Shown here piece by piece: positions 1 through 12,485 of a DNA stretch of 42,164 nucleotides. Origin of the DNA: Nitrospinota bacterium (GTDB taxonomy: Bacteria > Nitrospinota > Nitrospinia > Nitrospinales > JACRGP01). The notes beneath the pieces were generated by a model. That model had not been told where the DNA came from, did not search any database, and worked only from the letters and a program-made list of their open reading frames with translations. The stretch spans positions 1 to 42,164 of the forward strand of contig JACRGP010000192.1 in NCBI GenBank assembly GCA_016217765.1. Direction: 5' to 3'. The position numbers and the translations under genes were made by a program. Positions within the stretch are counted from its first letter, which is position 1, and every line of letters begins with the position of its first letter.

Positions 1-324
1 GCGCTCAACACGGCCATCGCCGCGACGCGCGCGGGCGGGGACGTCGTCTTGTTCGGCATCTCCTCGGGCGACTACACGCTGTCGAATTTCCAGGACATTG
101 TCATGTACGGCAAGTCCCTGCACAGCGTGGTGGGCAGGCAAGTGTTCCAGACCTGGTATGTCGTGAGCAACCTGTTGCAGTCCAAGGGTCATAATCTCCA
201 GGACAAGATTTACGAGGTCATTCTGAACCGCGGGGAGGGGACGGTCTTCCCGTTCCGGGAGTTCGACCCCGTTGCGTTCGAGAAAGCCATCAAGGAGCAT
301 CCCAAGATCGTCTTGAAATACTGA
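1..324 (+). CDS. tdh: L-threonine 3-dehydrogenase-like zinc alcohol dehydrogenase, 3' part only
   Basis: The frame is open from base 1, so the gene begins upstream of the window and only the last 107 codons are present; the ORF-track ATG at 49 is internal. The fragment shows the end of a Rossmann NAD-binding half ('[12 protein letters not shown]') and the C-terminal catalytic-domain segment of medium-chain dehydrogenases. '[11 protein letters not shown]' resembles the 'GREMFETWY' region of bacterial threonine 3-dehydrogenases. Tdh oxidises L-threonine to 2-amino-3-ketobutyrate, the substrate of Kbl, and kbl follows after 32 nt. That adjacency is the main reason for choosing Tdh over another medium-chain dehydrogenase. 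The N-terminal zinc ligands are outside the window and cannot be checked. Confidence 0.75.
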   Translation, partial: ALNTAIAATRAGGDVVLFGISSGDYTLSNFQDIVMYGKSLHSVVGRQVFQTWYVVSNLLQSKGHNLQDKIYEVILNRGEGTVFPFREFDPVAFEKAIKEHPKIVLKY

Positions 325-356
325 CTGAGCGCCCTTCCGCTCAAGGAGGCCCTGAC

Positions 357-1520
<1,164 letters not shown>

Positions 1521-1547
<27 letters not shown>

Positions 1548-1638
1548 GAGCGCTCTTTACCCTCCCCCAGCCCCCTCCCTGGAAGGGAGGGGAGGAAGAG
1601 GGGGCAAATCCGGCGAGCGGTTTAAGATCGTGCGGTAG
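1521..1638 (+). repeat. Direct duplication of the kbl 3' end flanking a hairpin
   Basis: The final 27 nt of kbl, including its stop (1521-1547, encoding ERFKIVQ-stop), reappear at 1612-1638 with 24 of 27 bases identical (ERFKIVR-stop). The copies start 91 bp apart. Between them lies a purine/pyrimidine-biased block containing a perfect 9-bp inverted repeat with a GGA loop at 1572-1592 ('CCCCTCCCT'/'AGGGAGGGG'). The arrangement looks like insertion of a short hairpin element with duplication of flanking sequence, or a local tandem duplication. The hairpin has no T-tract, so it is not a canonical terminator. Confidence 0.75.
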
Positions 1639-1710
1639 CCCCCTTTATGGAGCGCAACCCCCGCCTCGGCGTAAGCGGGACGGCGAAGCGCCGTAGCTGA
1701 CAGGCTTGAT

Positions 1711-1808
1711 CCGGATGGCGCACAAGCGTCATCGAGGGCAATCGAATCCGGGCCATCCCGTTCCGGGGCGTTCCCCGGCGGCATTGGGTCCAGCGGCACG
1801 CTGGACGG
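1711..1808 (+). repeat. Modular intergenic repeat, copy 1
   Basis: Two modules recur near the other end of the window. Module A (about 1711-1743) contains 'ACAAGCGTCATCGAGG'. Module B (1782-1808) contains 'CATTGGGTCCAGCGGC' followed by 'CGCTGGACGG' and folds as a perfect 8-bp stem, GTCCAGCG/CGCTGGAC, with a 3-nt loop. Between them is another GC-rich inverted repeat, CCGGGG/CCCCGG (about 1764-1779). Copy 2, at 40368-40438, has module A inverted and module B in the same orientation. This is noncoding sequence and probably a member of a multicopy, hairpin-forming repeat family. Confidence 0.7.
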
Positions 1809-1875
1809 TTGCAATTGTCCCGCCTATTTTGTACCCTGCCGGGGGAATTGGCGTAACGGCGCCGGGCCGGGGCGA

Positions 1876-1904
1876 TTGACGCCTTCCGGTCCATCCCGTA
1901 TAAT
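1876..1904 (+). promoter_or_regulatory. Sigma-70-type promoter of gmd-rmd
   Basis: The -35 element TTGACG (1876-1881) and a consensus -10 TATAAT (1899-1904) are separated by exactly 17 nt. Transcription would begin near 1911, giving a leader of about 70 nt before the gmd ATG at 1984. The ORF-track start for gmd at 1876 falls on the -35 box and cannot be the translation start. This is one of the best promoter matches in the window. Confidence 0.8.
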
Positions 1905-1983
1905 CCGGCCCTTCCAGAAACGCGAGGGGGCCGGTCGCCGCCGCCCCCGGACTTACCAACCTTTTGCGGGAAAAAATAGCGAT

Positions 1984-2985
1984 ATGAAACGCGCCCTCAT
2001 CACCGGCATCACCGGGCAAGACGGCTCCTACCTGGCCGAGTTTCTTCTTGAAAAGGGATATCACGTGGCGGGCATGTTGCGCCGGTCGAGCACGGAAAAT
2101 TTCGAGCGCATCGAGCATATCAAGAACGATATCGAGTTCAAGCACGCCGACCTCCTGGACCAGATGTCGATCCTGACCGCCATCGCCGAGACCCGCCCGG
2201 ACGAGGTGTACAACCTGGCGGCGCAGTCCTTCGTCCCCACCTCGTGGAAACAGCCGATCCTGACGGGCGAGTTTTCGGGCCTGGCGGTGACGCGCGTGCT
2301 GGAGGCGATCCGCACCGTGAACCCGAAAATCAAGTTCTACCAGGCGTCGAGTAGCGAGATGTTCGGCCGGGTGCGCGAGGTCCCGCAGAACGAGAACACC
2401 CCGTTTTATCCCCGCAGTCCCTATGGCGTGGCCAAGGCGTACGGCCACTGGATGACCGTCAATTAACGGGAAAGCTACGACATGTTCGCGGTGAGCGGCA
2501 TTTTGTTCAACCACGAGTCGCCCCGCCGGGGCCGGGAGTTCGTCACGCGCAAGGCGACGGAAGGCGCGGCGCGGATCAAGCTGGGCCTGGCGGACAGGCT
2601 GGAGCTGGGCAACCTGGGCGCCAAGCGCGATTGGGGCTACGCCAAGGACTACGTCGAGATGATGTGGCATATGTTGCAACAGGACCAGCCCGACGATTAC
2701 GTCATCGCCACGGGCGAGACCCATTCGGTCCAGGAACTGGTCGAGATCGCCTTTTCCCGCGCCGGCCTGAATTGGAAGGACCATGTGCGGACCAACCCGG
2801 ATTTGCTCCGCCCGGCCGAGGTGGACCTGCTGGTCGGCGACCCGTCCAAGGCCCGCCGGAAACTGGGGTGGGAACCCAAGGTCAAATTCAAGGAACTGAT
2901 CGAGTTGATGGTGGACGCCGACCTGGAGCGCCTCCGGCAGGACAAGGCCAGAAGCGCCATGGCGGATTCCAGGGCTGGGAAGTAG
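1984..2985 (+). pseudogene. gmd: GDP-mannose 4,6-dehydratase gene interrupted by one in-frame TAA
   Basis: An intact Gmd would convert GDP-D-mannose to GDP-4-keto-6-deoxy-D-mannose. The frame from ATG 1984 has the NAD(P) motif 'TGITGQDGSYL' (residues 7-17), 'SSSEMFG' and the catalytic Tyr147-x3-Lys151 of 'SPYGVAK'. It stops at TAA 2464-2466 (codon 161). Reading continues in the same frame with '[19 protein letters not shown]', the normal Gmd continuation, up to TAG at 2983. Families normally have tyrosine at codon 161 ('TVNYRESYG'), so one base change TAC to TAA explains the break. There is no frameshift or length change; the full frame would be 333 codons. An internal ATG at 2482 could start a C-terminal fragment. 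A sequencing error is a real alternative. Confidence 0.88.
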
Positions 2986-2991
2986 ACCGCC

Positions 2992-3945
2992 GTGCGGAGC
3001 CTGATCACCGGGGTCAACGGTTTCGCCGGCTCGCATCTCGCCGACCTCCTGCTCGCCGGGAACGAGGAAGTCGCCGGCGTGGCGCGAGACCCCGGCAAGG
3101 ACGGAAATATCCGGCACGTCCGCGACCGGGTCCGCGTGGTCGCGGGGGACGTGCGCGACGCCGGCCGGTTGAAACAAATTCTGCGGGACGTCCGGCCGGA
3201 CCGTATTTACCACCTGGCTTCGGTTACGTTTCTCCCTGCCGTATCGGGCGACTGGCGGGCCGCGTTCGAGACGGTTTTTTTCGGGACGCAAAACCTGTTG
3301 GAGGCCGTGAAGGAGACCCGTCCGGACGCCCGGGTCCTGTGGGTGGGGTCCTCCGAGGAGTATGGCCTGCCGCCGCCCGAGGAACTGCCCGTCCGGGAGA
3401 CTTGCCCGCTCAGGCCCATTTCCCTTTACGGGGCCGGCAAGGCGGCGGCGGAGGCCCTGGTCCATTCCTATGTCCAAAGAGACACGCTGGACGTCGTGCT
3501 GGCCCGGCCCTTCAACCACATCGGCCCGCGGCAGGACGGGCGTTTCGCCTGCGCGTCCTTCGCCCGGCAGGTCGCGGCGATATCCGCCGGGACCCCGCCG
3601 GTCCTCAAGGTGGGCAACCTCCAGGCCCAGCGCGATTTCACCGACGCGCGGGACACGGTGCGCGCCTACCGCGCCCTCATGGAGTTCGGGAAGAGCGGGG
3701 AGGTTTACAACGTGTGTTCGGGCCAGTCCTTGTCCGTACAGTCCCTGCTGGACGGCCTGTTAAAGCTGATCGGGGTCGCGGTCAAGGTGGAGATAGACCC
3801 CGAACGGTATCGCCCCGAGGCGCCCTCGAAATTTTACGGCGATTATTCCCGCCTGAACCGGGATACGGGCTGGCGTCCGGAAATTTCCTTGGAAACAACC
3901 CTGCGGGACCTGTTGCGTTACTGGCAAAACCGCGCCGAAAATTAG
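2992..3945 (+). CDS. rmd: GDP-6-deoxy-D-mannose reductase (GDP-D-rhamnose forming)
   Basis: This short-chain dehydrogenase/epimerase of 317 residues would reduce the Gmd product to GDP-D-rhamnose, a donor for surface polysaccharide. It has the N-terminal 'TGVNGFAGSHL' nucleotide motif, 'GSSEEYG' near residue 119, the catalytic Tyr146-x3-Lys150 of 'SLYGAGKAAAE', and 'RPFNHIGPRQ', typical of Rmd-like proteins. It starts with GTG six bases after the gmd stop, so the two are co-transcribed. If gmd is truly broken, this enzyme has no local substrate supply. GDP-L-fucose synthase is less likely by motif, but the exact product is inferred. Confidence 0.8.
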   Translation: MRSLITGVNGFAGSHLADLLLAGNEEVAGVARDPGKDGNIRHVRDRVRVVAGDVRDAGRLKQILRDVRPDRIYHLASVTFLPAVSGDWRAAFETVFFGTQNLLEAVKETRPDARVLWVGSSEEYGLPPPEELPVRETCPLRPISLYGAGKAAAEALVHSYVQRDTLDVVLARPFNHIGPRQDGRFACASFARQVAAISAGTPPVLKVGNLQAQRDFTDARDTVRAYRALMEFGKSGEVYNVCSGQSLSVQSLLDGLLKLIGVAVKVEIDPERYRPEAPSKFYGDYSRLNRDTGWRPEISLETTLRDLLRYWQNRAEN

Positions 3946-4235
3946 CCGGCGGAAACGGGGGAAAATGGGGGCCGATTGTAATTATTTGAAAAATTTGATT
4001 TAATCTGGTATGGTGTGTGGGCGAAAAGTTTACGGGGTTTGTTTTTTGGAATGGTTTCCCAAGGGATGAAATTTTTTCTACCAAATTTTTTCCTGCCGTG
4101 TTATATTGGTTAAATCCGCAAGAACAATTGCCTGAAAATTTTCCATTAATTTAAAAAAAAACGATCAGGGGGAAATTTTTTTCTTGAAAAGAGAAAAATC
4201 CGTCTGTAGCATTAGCGGTTTATTTTCAAAAAGAG
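3946..4235. other. AT-rich spacer before the tRNA cluster
   Basis: These 290 nt contain no gene and are markedly richer in A and T than the surrounding coding DNA, with several runs of A or T. Besides the tRNA-proximal promoter there is a possible upstream pair, TTGAAA at 3986-3991 and TATGGT at 4009-4014 (17-nt spacing), and an extended -10-like TGTTATATT at 4099-4107. The composition fits an UP-element-rich promoter region for a highly expressed stable-RNA and nusG operon. Confidence 0.6.
4184..4212 (+). promoter_or_regulatory. Sigma-70-type promoter of the tRNA-rpmG-secE operon
   Basis: The -35 box TTGAAA (4184-4189) and -10 box TAGCAT (4207-4212) are separated by 17 nt. The predicted start near 4219 is about 17 nt before the first tRNA. 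Runs of A and T directly upstream could act as an UP element. Assignment rests on motif match and position only. Confidence 0.6.
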
Positions 4236-4311
4236 GCTGGCGTAGCTCAGTTGGTAGAGCAGCTGATTTGTAATCAGCAGGTCGGGGGTTCAAGTCCCTT
4301 TGCCAGCTCCA
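4236..4311 (+). tRNA. tRNA-Thr (anticodon TGT)
   Basis: The cloverleaf has acceptor GCTGGCG/TGCCAGC, D stem GCTC/GAGC and anticodon stem GCTGA/TCAGC with loop TTTGTAA (anticodon TGT at 4269-4271). The T arm is GGGGG-TTCAAGT-CCCTT and the 3' CCA is encoded (4309-4311). The acceptor's last pair and two T-stem pairs are G-U wobbles. It is the first gene of a Thr-Tyr-Gly-Thr cluster laid out as upstream of tufB in E. coli. Confidence 0.95.
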
Positions 4312-4423
4312 AGAAGTTTTGTACATGCGCCAGCGCGATCTGGCTACCCCGCGATCGAGTTGCCCGCGGATGGGTTCTGGGCGTTTTTTGTTGGGGTGAT
4401 GGAAGTGGAGTCCCTCTGAAAGC

Positions 4424-4506
4424 GGGGAGGTTCCCGAGTGGCCAAAGGGAACAGACTGTAAATCTGTCGGCTTATGCCTTCGGAGGTTCGAATCCTCCCC
4501 TCCCCA
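4424..4506 (+). tRNA. tRNA-Tyr (anticodon GTA)
   Basis: This is a class II tRNA with perfect acceptor GGGGAGG/CCTCCCC, anticodon stem ACAGA/TCTGT with loop CTGTAAA (GTA at 4458-4460), a long variable arm around 4467-4481 and T arm GGAGG-TTCGAAT-CCTCC. The discriminator A at 4506 is followed by CTC, so CCA is not encoded and must be added after transcription. Confidence 0.95.
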
Positions 4507-4535
4507 CTCCGGTATTTTATAGTTGAATCGGAATT

Positions 4536-4612
4536 GCGGGAATAGCTCAGATGGCTAGAGCGTCAGCCTTCCAAGCTGAGGGTCGCGGGTTCGAGTCCCG
4601 TTTCCCGCTCCA
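4536..4612 (+). tRNA. tRNA-Gly (anticodon TCC)
   Basis: Acceptor GCGGGAA pairs with TTCCCGC. The anticodon stem TCAGC/GCTGA encloses loop CTTCCAA (TCC at 4570-4572). The T arm contains GGTTCGAGTCC, and the 3' CCA is encoded (4610-4612). It reads GGA/GGG glycine codons. Confidence 0.95.
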
Positions 4613-4651
4613 AAGTTTGTGGCCGAGGGGTAAGTTCGGTTTCGATAGTCT

Positions 4652-4723
4652 GCCCACGTAGCTCAGTGGTGGAGCGCTTCCTTGGTAAGGAAGAGGCCAT
4701 CGGTTCAATCCCGATCGTGGGCT
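4652..4723 (+). tRNA. tRNA-Thr (anticodon GGT)
   Basis: Acceptor GCCCACG/CGTGGGC pairs perfectly. D stem is GCTC/GAGC, anticodon stem CTTCC/GGAAG with loop TTGGTAA (GGT at 4684-4686), and T arm ATCGG-TTCAATC-CCGAT. Discriminator T at 4723 is followed by TAT, so CCA is not encoded. In E. coli this tRNA is followed by tufB; here rpmG follows after 108 nt. Confidence 0.95.
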
Positions 4724-4831
4724 TATGGTATTCAAGGTCGGGTCTTGAGAGGGGCCGGATAAAACGAGAACAATGGAAGGGAACGCGCAAGTCCGGGACG
4801 GTCCCGAAACGGATTTCGGTTTCAAGAGAAC

Positions 4832-4981
4832 ATGAGAGAGATCATAACTTTGGCTTGCTCCGAGTGCAAGCGCAGGAATTACACGACCACGAAGAACAAG
4901 AAGGCCTCTACGGAACGGCTTGAGCTTAAGAAGTATTGCCGGTTCTGCAGAAAGCATATCCCGCACAAGGAAACTAAGTAA
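4832..4981 (+). CDS. rpmG: Large-subunit ribosomal protein L33, zinc type
   Basis: At 49 codons it is too short for the ORF track. Translation from ATG 4832 begins '[17 protein letters not shown]' and ends 'HIPHKETK'. Two CxxC pairs ('CSEC' and 'CRFC') form the zinc ribbon of the C+ paralogue group. L33 sits near the E site of the 50S subunit. The position between tRNA-Thr and tRNA-Trp/secE is the classical place for rpmG, but the tuf gene that often precedes it is absent. The upstream SD-like AAGAGAA is weak. Confidence 0.95.
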   Translation: MREIITLACSECKRRNYTTTKNKKASTERLELKKYCRFCRKHIPHKETK

Positions 4982-5074
4982 CCGGCTCTGGCGCCAGGGC
5001 GTGTGGACCTTGGCGCGCGGGGCCATATTCCGGTGTCGGCTCTCAAACCCTCAGTCCCGTCAGGAAGAATTTTT

Positions 5075-5148
5075 AGGCCAGTAGCTCCAACGGCTAGAGC
5101 ACCGGACTCCAAATCTGGGTGTTGGGGGTTCGAATCCCTCCTGGCCTG
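5075..5148 (+). tRNA. tRNA-Trp (anticodon CCA)
   Basis: Acceptor AGGCCAG/CTGGCCT is perfect. Anticodon stem CCGGA/TCTGG encloses loop CTCCAAA (CCA at 5109-5111), and the T arm contains GGGTTCGAATCCC. Discriminator G at 5148 is followed by TAT, so the 3' CCA is not encoded. It lies 13 nt before secE, the usual tRNA-Trp-secE-nusG arrangement. Confidence 0.95.
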
Positions 5149-5161
5149 TATCAATTTAATT

Positions 5162-5344
5162 ATGATCGAAAAAACCAAGGAATTTTTGTCGGAAGTGAAG
5201 GTCGAGGTCAGGAAAGTGACCTGGCCTTCGCGGAAAGAGGCGATGGGCGGGACGCTCGTCGTCCTGGTCGTGGTGTTTTTCGTGTCCTTGTATCTGGGAA
5301 TCATCGATTCCGTGCTGGCCAAATTGATGCGGAGTCTCATTTGA
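5162..5344 (+). CDS. secE: Preprotein translocase subunit SecE
   Basis: SecE is the essential small subunit that clamps SecY in the inner-membrane translocon. I chose ATG 5162, giving 60 residues; the ORF-track start at 5003 runs through tRNA-Trp. The amphipathic N-terminal part carries the conserved 'VRKVTWPSRKE' and is followed by one hydrophobic segment (about residues 32-54). This is the short single-spanning form. Its stop TGA overlaps the nusG ATG by one base, so the two are translationally coupled. Confidence 0.95.
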   Translation: MIEKTKEFLSEVKVEVRKVTWPSRKEAMGGTLVVLVVVFFVSLYLGIIDSVLAKLMRSLI

Positions 5345-5886
5345 TGAGCTATGCCGTGGGGAAAGCCTGGTACGTGATCCATACGTATTCGGGGTACGAG
5401 CAGAAGGTCAAGAAAAGTCTCGAGGAGATGTTCGAGCACGCGGGGATCAAGGAACTGGTCGGGGAGATCATCATCCCGACCGAGGAAGTGGTCGAGATCC
5501 GGCAGGGCAAGAGGAAGATCACATCCCGGAAGTTTTTTCCCGGCTACATCCTGATCAATATCGAGATGAACCAGGATATCTGGTACATGATCAAGAACAC
5601 CGCGAAAGTGACGGGGTTTCTCGGCGGGGGGAGCACCCCCGTGCCTCTCAGCGAGGACGAGATCAAAAACATCATGGACCAGATCAAGGGCGAGTCGGCG
5701 CGGCCCAAGCCCAAGTTCTCCTTCGAGAAGGGCGAGAGCGTGCGGGTCATCGAGGGACCCTTCGTCAACTTCAACGGCATTGTCGATGACGTCAACCCCG
5801 ACAAGGGCAAGGTGAAGGTCATGGTTTCCATATTTGGCCGCGCGACGCCGGTGGAGCTGGAATTCCCGCAGATAGAAAAGGTTTGA
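5344..5886 (+). CDS. nusG: Transcription termination/antitermination factor NusG
   Basis: NusG binds the RNA polymerase clamp, increases processivity and links polymerase to Rho or to ribosomal S10. The 180-residue protein starts at ATG 5344. It has the NGN domain ('[14 protein letters not shown]', 'FFPGYILI') and a C-terminal KOW domain ('[18 protein letters not shown]'). ORF-track residues before 'MSYAVG' are read-through of tRNA and secE sequence. Its partners rho, rpsJ, rpoB and rpoC are all in this window. Confidence 0.96.
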   Translation: MSYAVGKAWYVIHTYSGYEQKVKKSLEEMFEHAGIKELVGEIIIPTEEVVEIRQGKRKITSRKFFPGYILINIEMNQDIWYMIKNTAKVTGFLGGGSTPVPLSEDEIKNIMDQIKGESARPKPKFSFEKGESVRVIEGPFVNFNGIVDDVNPDKGKVKVMVSIFGRATPVELEFPQIEKV

Positions 5887-5935
5887 GCGCGAACGGCGCG
5901 AGCGATACGAACGCGAACGGAAAGGTTTTCGGATA

Positions 5936-6364
5936 ATGGCGACAAAACAGGCGACAGGACAGATCAAGTTGCAAATCCCGGCGGGTCAGGCGACCCCTTC
6001 CCCTCCGGTGGGGCCCGCCCTGGGGCAGAAGGGCGTCAACATCATGGAGTTCTGCAAGGCCTTCAACGCCAAGACCAAGGGGCAGGAGGGGACGATCATC
6101 CCGGCGATCATCACGGTTTATTCGGACCGGAGCTTCACCTTCATCACGAAGACCCCTCCGGCCACGGTCCTGTTGAAGCAGGCGGCGGGGATCGCCAAGG
6201 GCTCGTCCGACCCCAGCAAGAACTTCGTGGGCGCGGTGACCCGGGAGCAGGTCAGGAAAATCGCGGAAACCAAGATGGCCGACCTGAATTGTTACGATGT
6301 CGAAAAAGCGATGAACATCATCGCCGGTTCCGCGCGGAGCATGGGCCTCAAGGTCGAAGGGTAA
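5936..6364 (+). CDS. rplK: Large-subunit ribosomal protein L11
   Basis: L11 forms the base of the GTPase-associated centre with 23S rRNA and is needed for RelA activation by stalled ribosomes. The 142 residues are standard length. The proline-rich N-terminal '[14 protein letters not shown]' (thiostrepton region) and C-terminal RNA-binding domain are intact. It lies in the invariant secE-nusG-rplK-rplA-rplJ-rplL-rpoB-rpoC order. Confidence 0.97.
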   Translation: MATKQATGQIKLQIPAGQATPSPPVGPALGQKGVNIMEFCKAFNAKTKGQEGTIIPAIITVYSDRSFTFITKTPPATVLLKQAAGIAKGSSDPSKNFVGAVTREQVRKIAETKMADLNCYDVEKAMNIIAGSARSMGLKVEG

Positions 6365-6389
6365 TTTAAATAGTTGGAGACGATCGGTC

Positions 6390-7079
6390 ATGTCAAAGAT
6401 GGGGAAGAAATTCAAGGCGGCGTTTGAAAAGGTAGACCCCGCCAGGAAATACGATTTGAAAGAGGCCCTGCGGATAGCCAAGGAGACGGCCTTCGCCAAG
6501 TTCGACTCGTCGGTCGATATCGCGGTGAGGCTGGGAGTCGACCCCCGCAAGGCCGACCAGAACATCCGGGCCAGCGTCGTTCTGCCCAAGGGCGCCGGGA
6601 AGAGGTTCCGGGTCCTGGTCTTTGCCAAGGGCGAGAAGGAAAAAGAGGCCCGCGAGGCCGGGGCGGAATTTGTCGGCGCCGACGACCTGGTGGCCAAGAT
6701 CCAGGGCGGATGGATGGAGTTCGACCGCGTGGTGGCCACTCCGGACCTGATGGGTCTGGTGGGCCGGCTGGGGAAGATACTGGGTCCCCGGGGCCTGATG
6801 CCGAACCCCAAGACCGGCACCGTGACCTTCAACGTCAAGGAGGCCATTCAGGAGATCCAGGCGGGCAAGGTGGACGTGCGCGTGGACAAGGCGGGGATCG
6901 TGCACGCCTCGGTGGGCAAGGCCAGTTTCTCGGTGGGCGACCTGGAGGAGAATGTGAACGCCGTCCTGGCCCTTTTGCTACGTTTGAAACCGTCCTCCAG
7001 CAAGGGCACGTACGTCAAGGGAGTTTTCATTTCCACCACCATGGGGCCCGGCATCCGGGTGGAATACGCCGCCGCGTAA
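6390..7079 (+). CDS. rplA: Large-subunit ribosomal protein L1
   Basis: L1 forms the mobile stalk that guides deacylated tRNA out of the E site, and in many bacteria it represses its own operon. The 229-residue protein has the conserved '[14 protein letters not shown]' motif and the '[12 protein letters not shown]' C-terminus. It starts 25 nt after rplK with GGAGA upstream. I did not identify an L1-binding mimic in the leader. Confidence 0.97.
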   Translation: MSKMGKKFKAAFEKVDPARKYDLKEALRIAKETAFAKFDSSVDIAVRLGVDPRKADQNIRASVVLPKGAGKRFRVLVFAKGEKEKEAREAGAEFVGADDLVAKIQGGWMEFDRVVATPDLMGLVGRLGKILGPRGLMPNPKTGTVTFNVKEAIQEIQAGKVDVRVDKAGIVHASVGKASFSVGDLEENVNAVLALLLRLKPSSSKGTYVKGVFISTTMGPGIRVEYAAA

Positions 7080-7148
7080 GCCAAGGCCGTCCGGGGCCGG
7101 CCGAGGGCCTGGCGGTCATCAAATCGAGAAAGGAAGGGAGCATTCATC

Positions 7149-7682
7149 TTGCCAACGCCAGCGAAAGATAGTTCGATAAAAGATTTGAACGACAAGTTTT
7201 CGAGAGCCAAGTCCGCGGTCGTGGCCAATTACCAGGGGATCGCCGCGCCGGAACTCACGCTTTTGCGGAAACACATGCGGCAGAGGTCGGTCGATTTTCT
7301 GGTCGTGAAGAACACCCTGGCGCGCAAAGCCGCCAAGAACACCTCCCTGGAGGTCTTGGACTCCCACTTCAAGGGTCCGGTGTCGCTGGCGCTGAGTTAT
7401 GACGACGCGATCGCCCCCGCCAAGGCCTTGACCGAGTTCGCCAAGGCCGACGTCAAGAAGCAACCCGAGGTCATTTGCGGGGTCGTCGAGGGGAAGCGGA
7501 TTTCCCCGGACGAGGTGAAGGCCCTTTCCGACCTGCCCTCGAAGGAAGTTTTGATCGCCCGGATGTTGTCCACGTTCCAGGGGCCGACGACCAATTTCGC
7601 GAGGGTCCTGAACGGCCTGCTCCAAAAACTGGTCGGCACGCTGGAGGCGATCAAGGACAAGAAAGAAAAGTCCGGCGGTTGA
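7149..7682 (+). CDS. rplJ: Large-subunit ribosomal protein L10
   Basis: L10 anchors L7/L12 dimers to the ribosomal stalk base. The protein has 177 residues with the usual N-terminal rRNA-binding domain ('VVANYQGI', '[10 protein letters not shown]') and the C-terminal helix that carries L12. The start is TTG at 7149, preceded by a purine-rich AAGGAAGGGAG; no ATG gives the full conserved N-terminus. The 69-nt spacer after rplA is short for a full L10 leader, and I could not assign an autoregulatory fold. Confidence 0.95.
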   Translation: MPTPAKDSSIKDLNDKFSRAKSAVVANYQGIAAPELTLLRKHMRQRSVDFLVVKNTLARKAAKNTSLEVLDSHFKGPVSLALSYDDAIAPAKALTEFAKADVKKQPEVICGVVEGKRISPDEVKALSDLPSKEVLIARMLSTFQGPTTNFARVLNGLLQKLVGTLEAIKDKKEKSGG

Positions 7683-7760
7683 TCCGCCGGGTTCCAGGGG
7701 GCCCGCGCTCCGGCTTGGGACCTGGGGGACATTCAACAACGATTAACGGAAAACTTTTAA

Positions 7761-7770
7761 TTTTTTTTTT
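7761..7770 (+). other. T10 tract before the rplL Shine-Dalgarno
   Basis: Ten consecutive T residues abut AGGAGG in the rplJ-rplL spacer. I see no strong hairpin immediately before it, so a terminator is not supported. A U-rich segment upstream of a strong SD could act as a translational enhancer for a protein needed in several copies per ribosome, but this is inference. Confidence 0.45.
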
Positions 7771-7780
7771 AGGAGGATGT

Positions 7781-8164
7781 ATGGCCGTAACAAAAGAGGA
7801 AGTGATCTCCTTTATCGACAACATGACCGTGTTGGAGATGTCGAGTTTCGTTAAGGAACTGGAAGAGAAATACGGCGTCACCGCCGCCGCGGCGACTATC
7901 GCGATGCCCATGGCGGGAGGCCAGGCCGGCGGAGCCGCCCCGGCCGCCGAGAAGACCGAGTTCACCGTCGTGCTCGCCGACGCCGGCGACAAGAAAATCC
8001 AGGTGATCAAGGAAGTCCGCGCGGTCACCGGCCTGGGGTTGAAAGACGCCAAGGACCTGGTCGAGGGAGCTCCCAAGACCGTGAAGGAAAACGTCAAGAA
8101 GGAAGAAGCCGATCAGATTAAAAAGTTGATCGAAGCCGCCGGCGGAAAGGTCGAGATTAAATAG
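7781..8164 (+). CDS. rplL: Large-subunit ribosomal protein L7/L12
   Basis: L7/L12 is the multicopy stalk protein that recruits translational GTPases. The 127-residue frame begins at ATG 7781 with AGGAGG three bases upstream. The ORF-track start at 7475 lies within rplJ in another frame. The N-terminal dimerisation domain, an Ala/Gly hinge ('[12 protein letters not shown]', about residues 44-55) and the C-terminal '[16 protein letters not shown]' domain are all visible. A run of ten T residues (7761-7770) lies directly before the Shine-Dalgarno. Confidence 0.97.
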   Translation: MAVTKEEVISFIDNMTVLEMSSFVKELEEKYGVTAAAATIAMPMAGGQAGGAAPAAEKTEFTVVLADAGDKKIQVIKEVRAVTGLGLKDAKDLVEGAPKTVKENVKKEEADQIKKLIEAAGGKVEIK

Positions 8165-8226
8165 TCTCGTTCGAATTCGTTTCGCCAAACCTTTCGCAAC
8201 TTCACCAATAAATCAAACGGCGGCCT

Positions 8227-12450
<4,224 letters not shown>

Positions 12451-12485
12451 ACTCCCGCCCTTTATTTGAGCGGCGAAAGTCATGC

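Larger units (their letters stand above)
1548..1983. other. 436-nt spacer between kbl and gmd
   Basis: I see no gene here. The spacer holds the duplicated kbl tail, the pyrimidine/purine hairpin, a segment that reads through in several frames (about 1655-1700), the modular repeat and the gmd promoter. The ORF-track frames crossing it (for example 1622..1894 on the minus strand) show no recognisable domain and are products of repeat sequence. Confidence 0.7.

Noticed and set aside
1572-1592. Intrinsic terminator for kbl
   Set aside because: The hairpin is perfect, but it is followed by GAGG and not a T-tract.
1622-1894. Minus-strand ORF in the kbl-gmd spacer as a small gene
   Set aside because: Its sequence is made of repeat modules and GC-biased hairpins and overlaps the gmd promoter; no domain or SD supports it.
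2464-2466. Stop-codon recoding (selenocysteine, pyrrolysine or TAA reassigned to Tyr)
   Set aside because: Sec and Pyl use TGA and TAG, and TAA ends many other genes here (rpoB, rplO, rpmG). A point mutation or sequencing error is simpler.
4251-4526. ORF spanning tRNA-Thr and tRNA-Tyr
   Set aside because: It reads through two clear tRNA genes and is noncoding; the same applies to 4547..5026 and 4666..4923.
5003-5161. N-terminal extension of SecE
   Set aside because: It reads through tRNA-Trp; the conserved SecE begins at ATG 5162.
7080-7148. L10 leader autoregulatory RNA
   Set aside because: The spacer is only 69 nt and I could not find the kink-turn/T-loop arrangement by eye.
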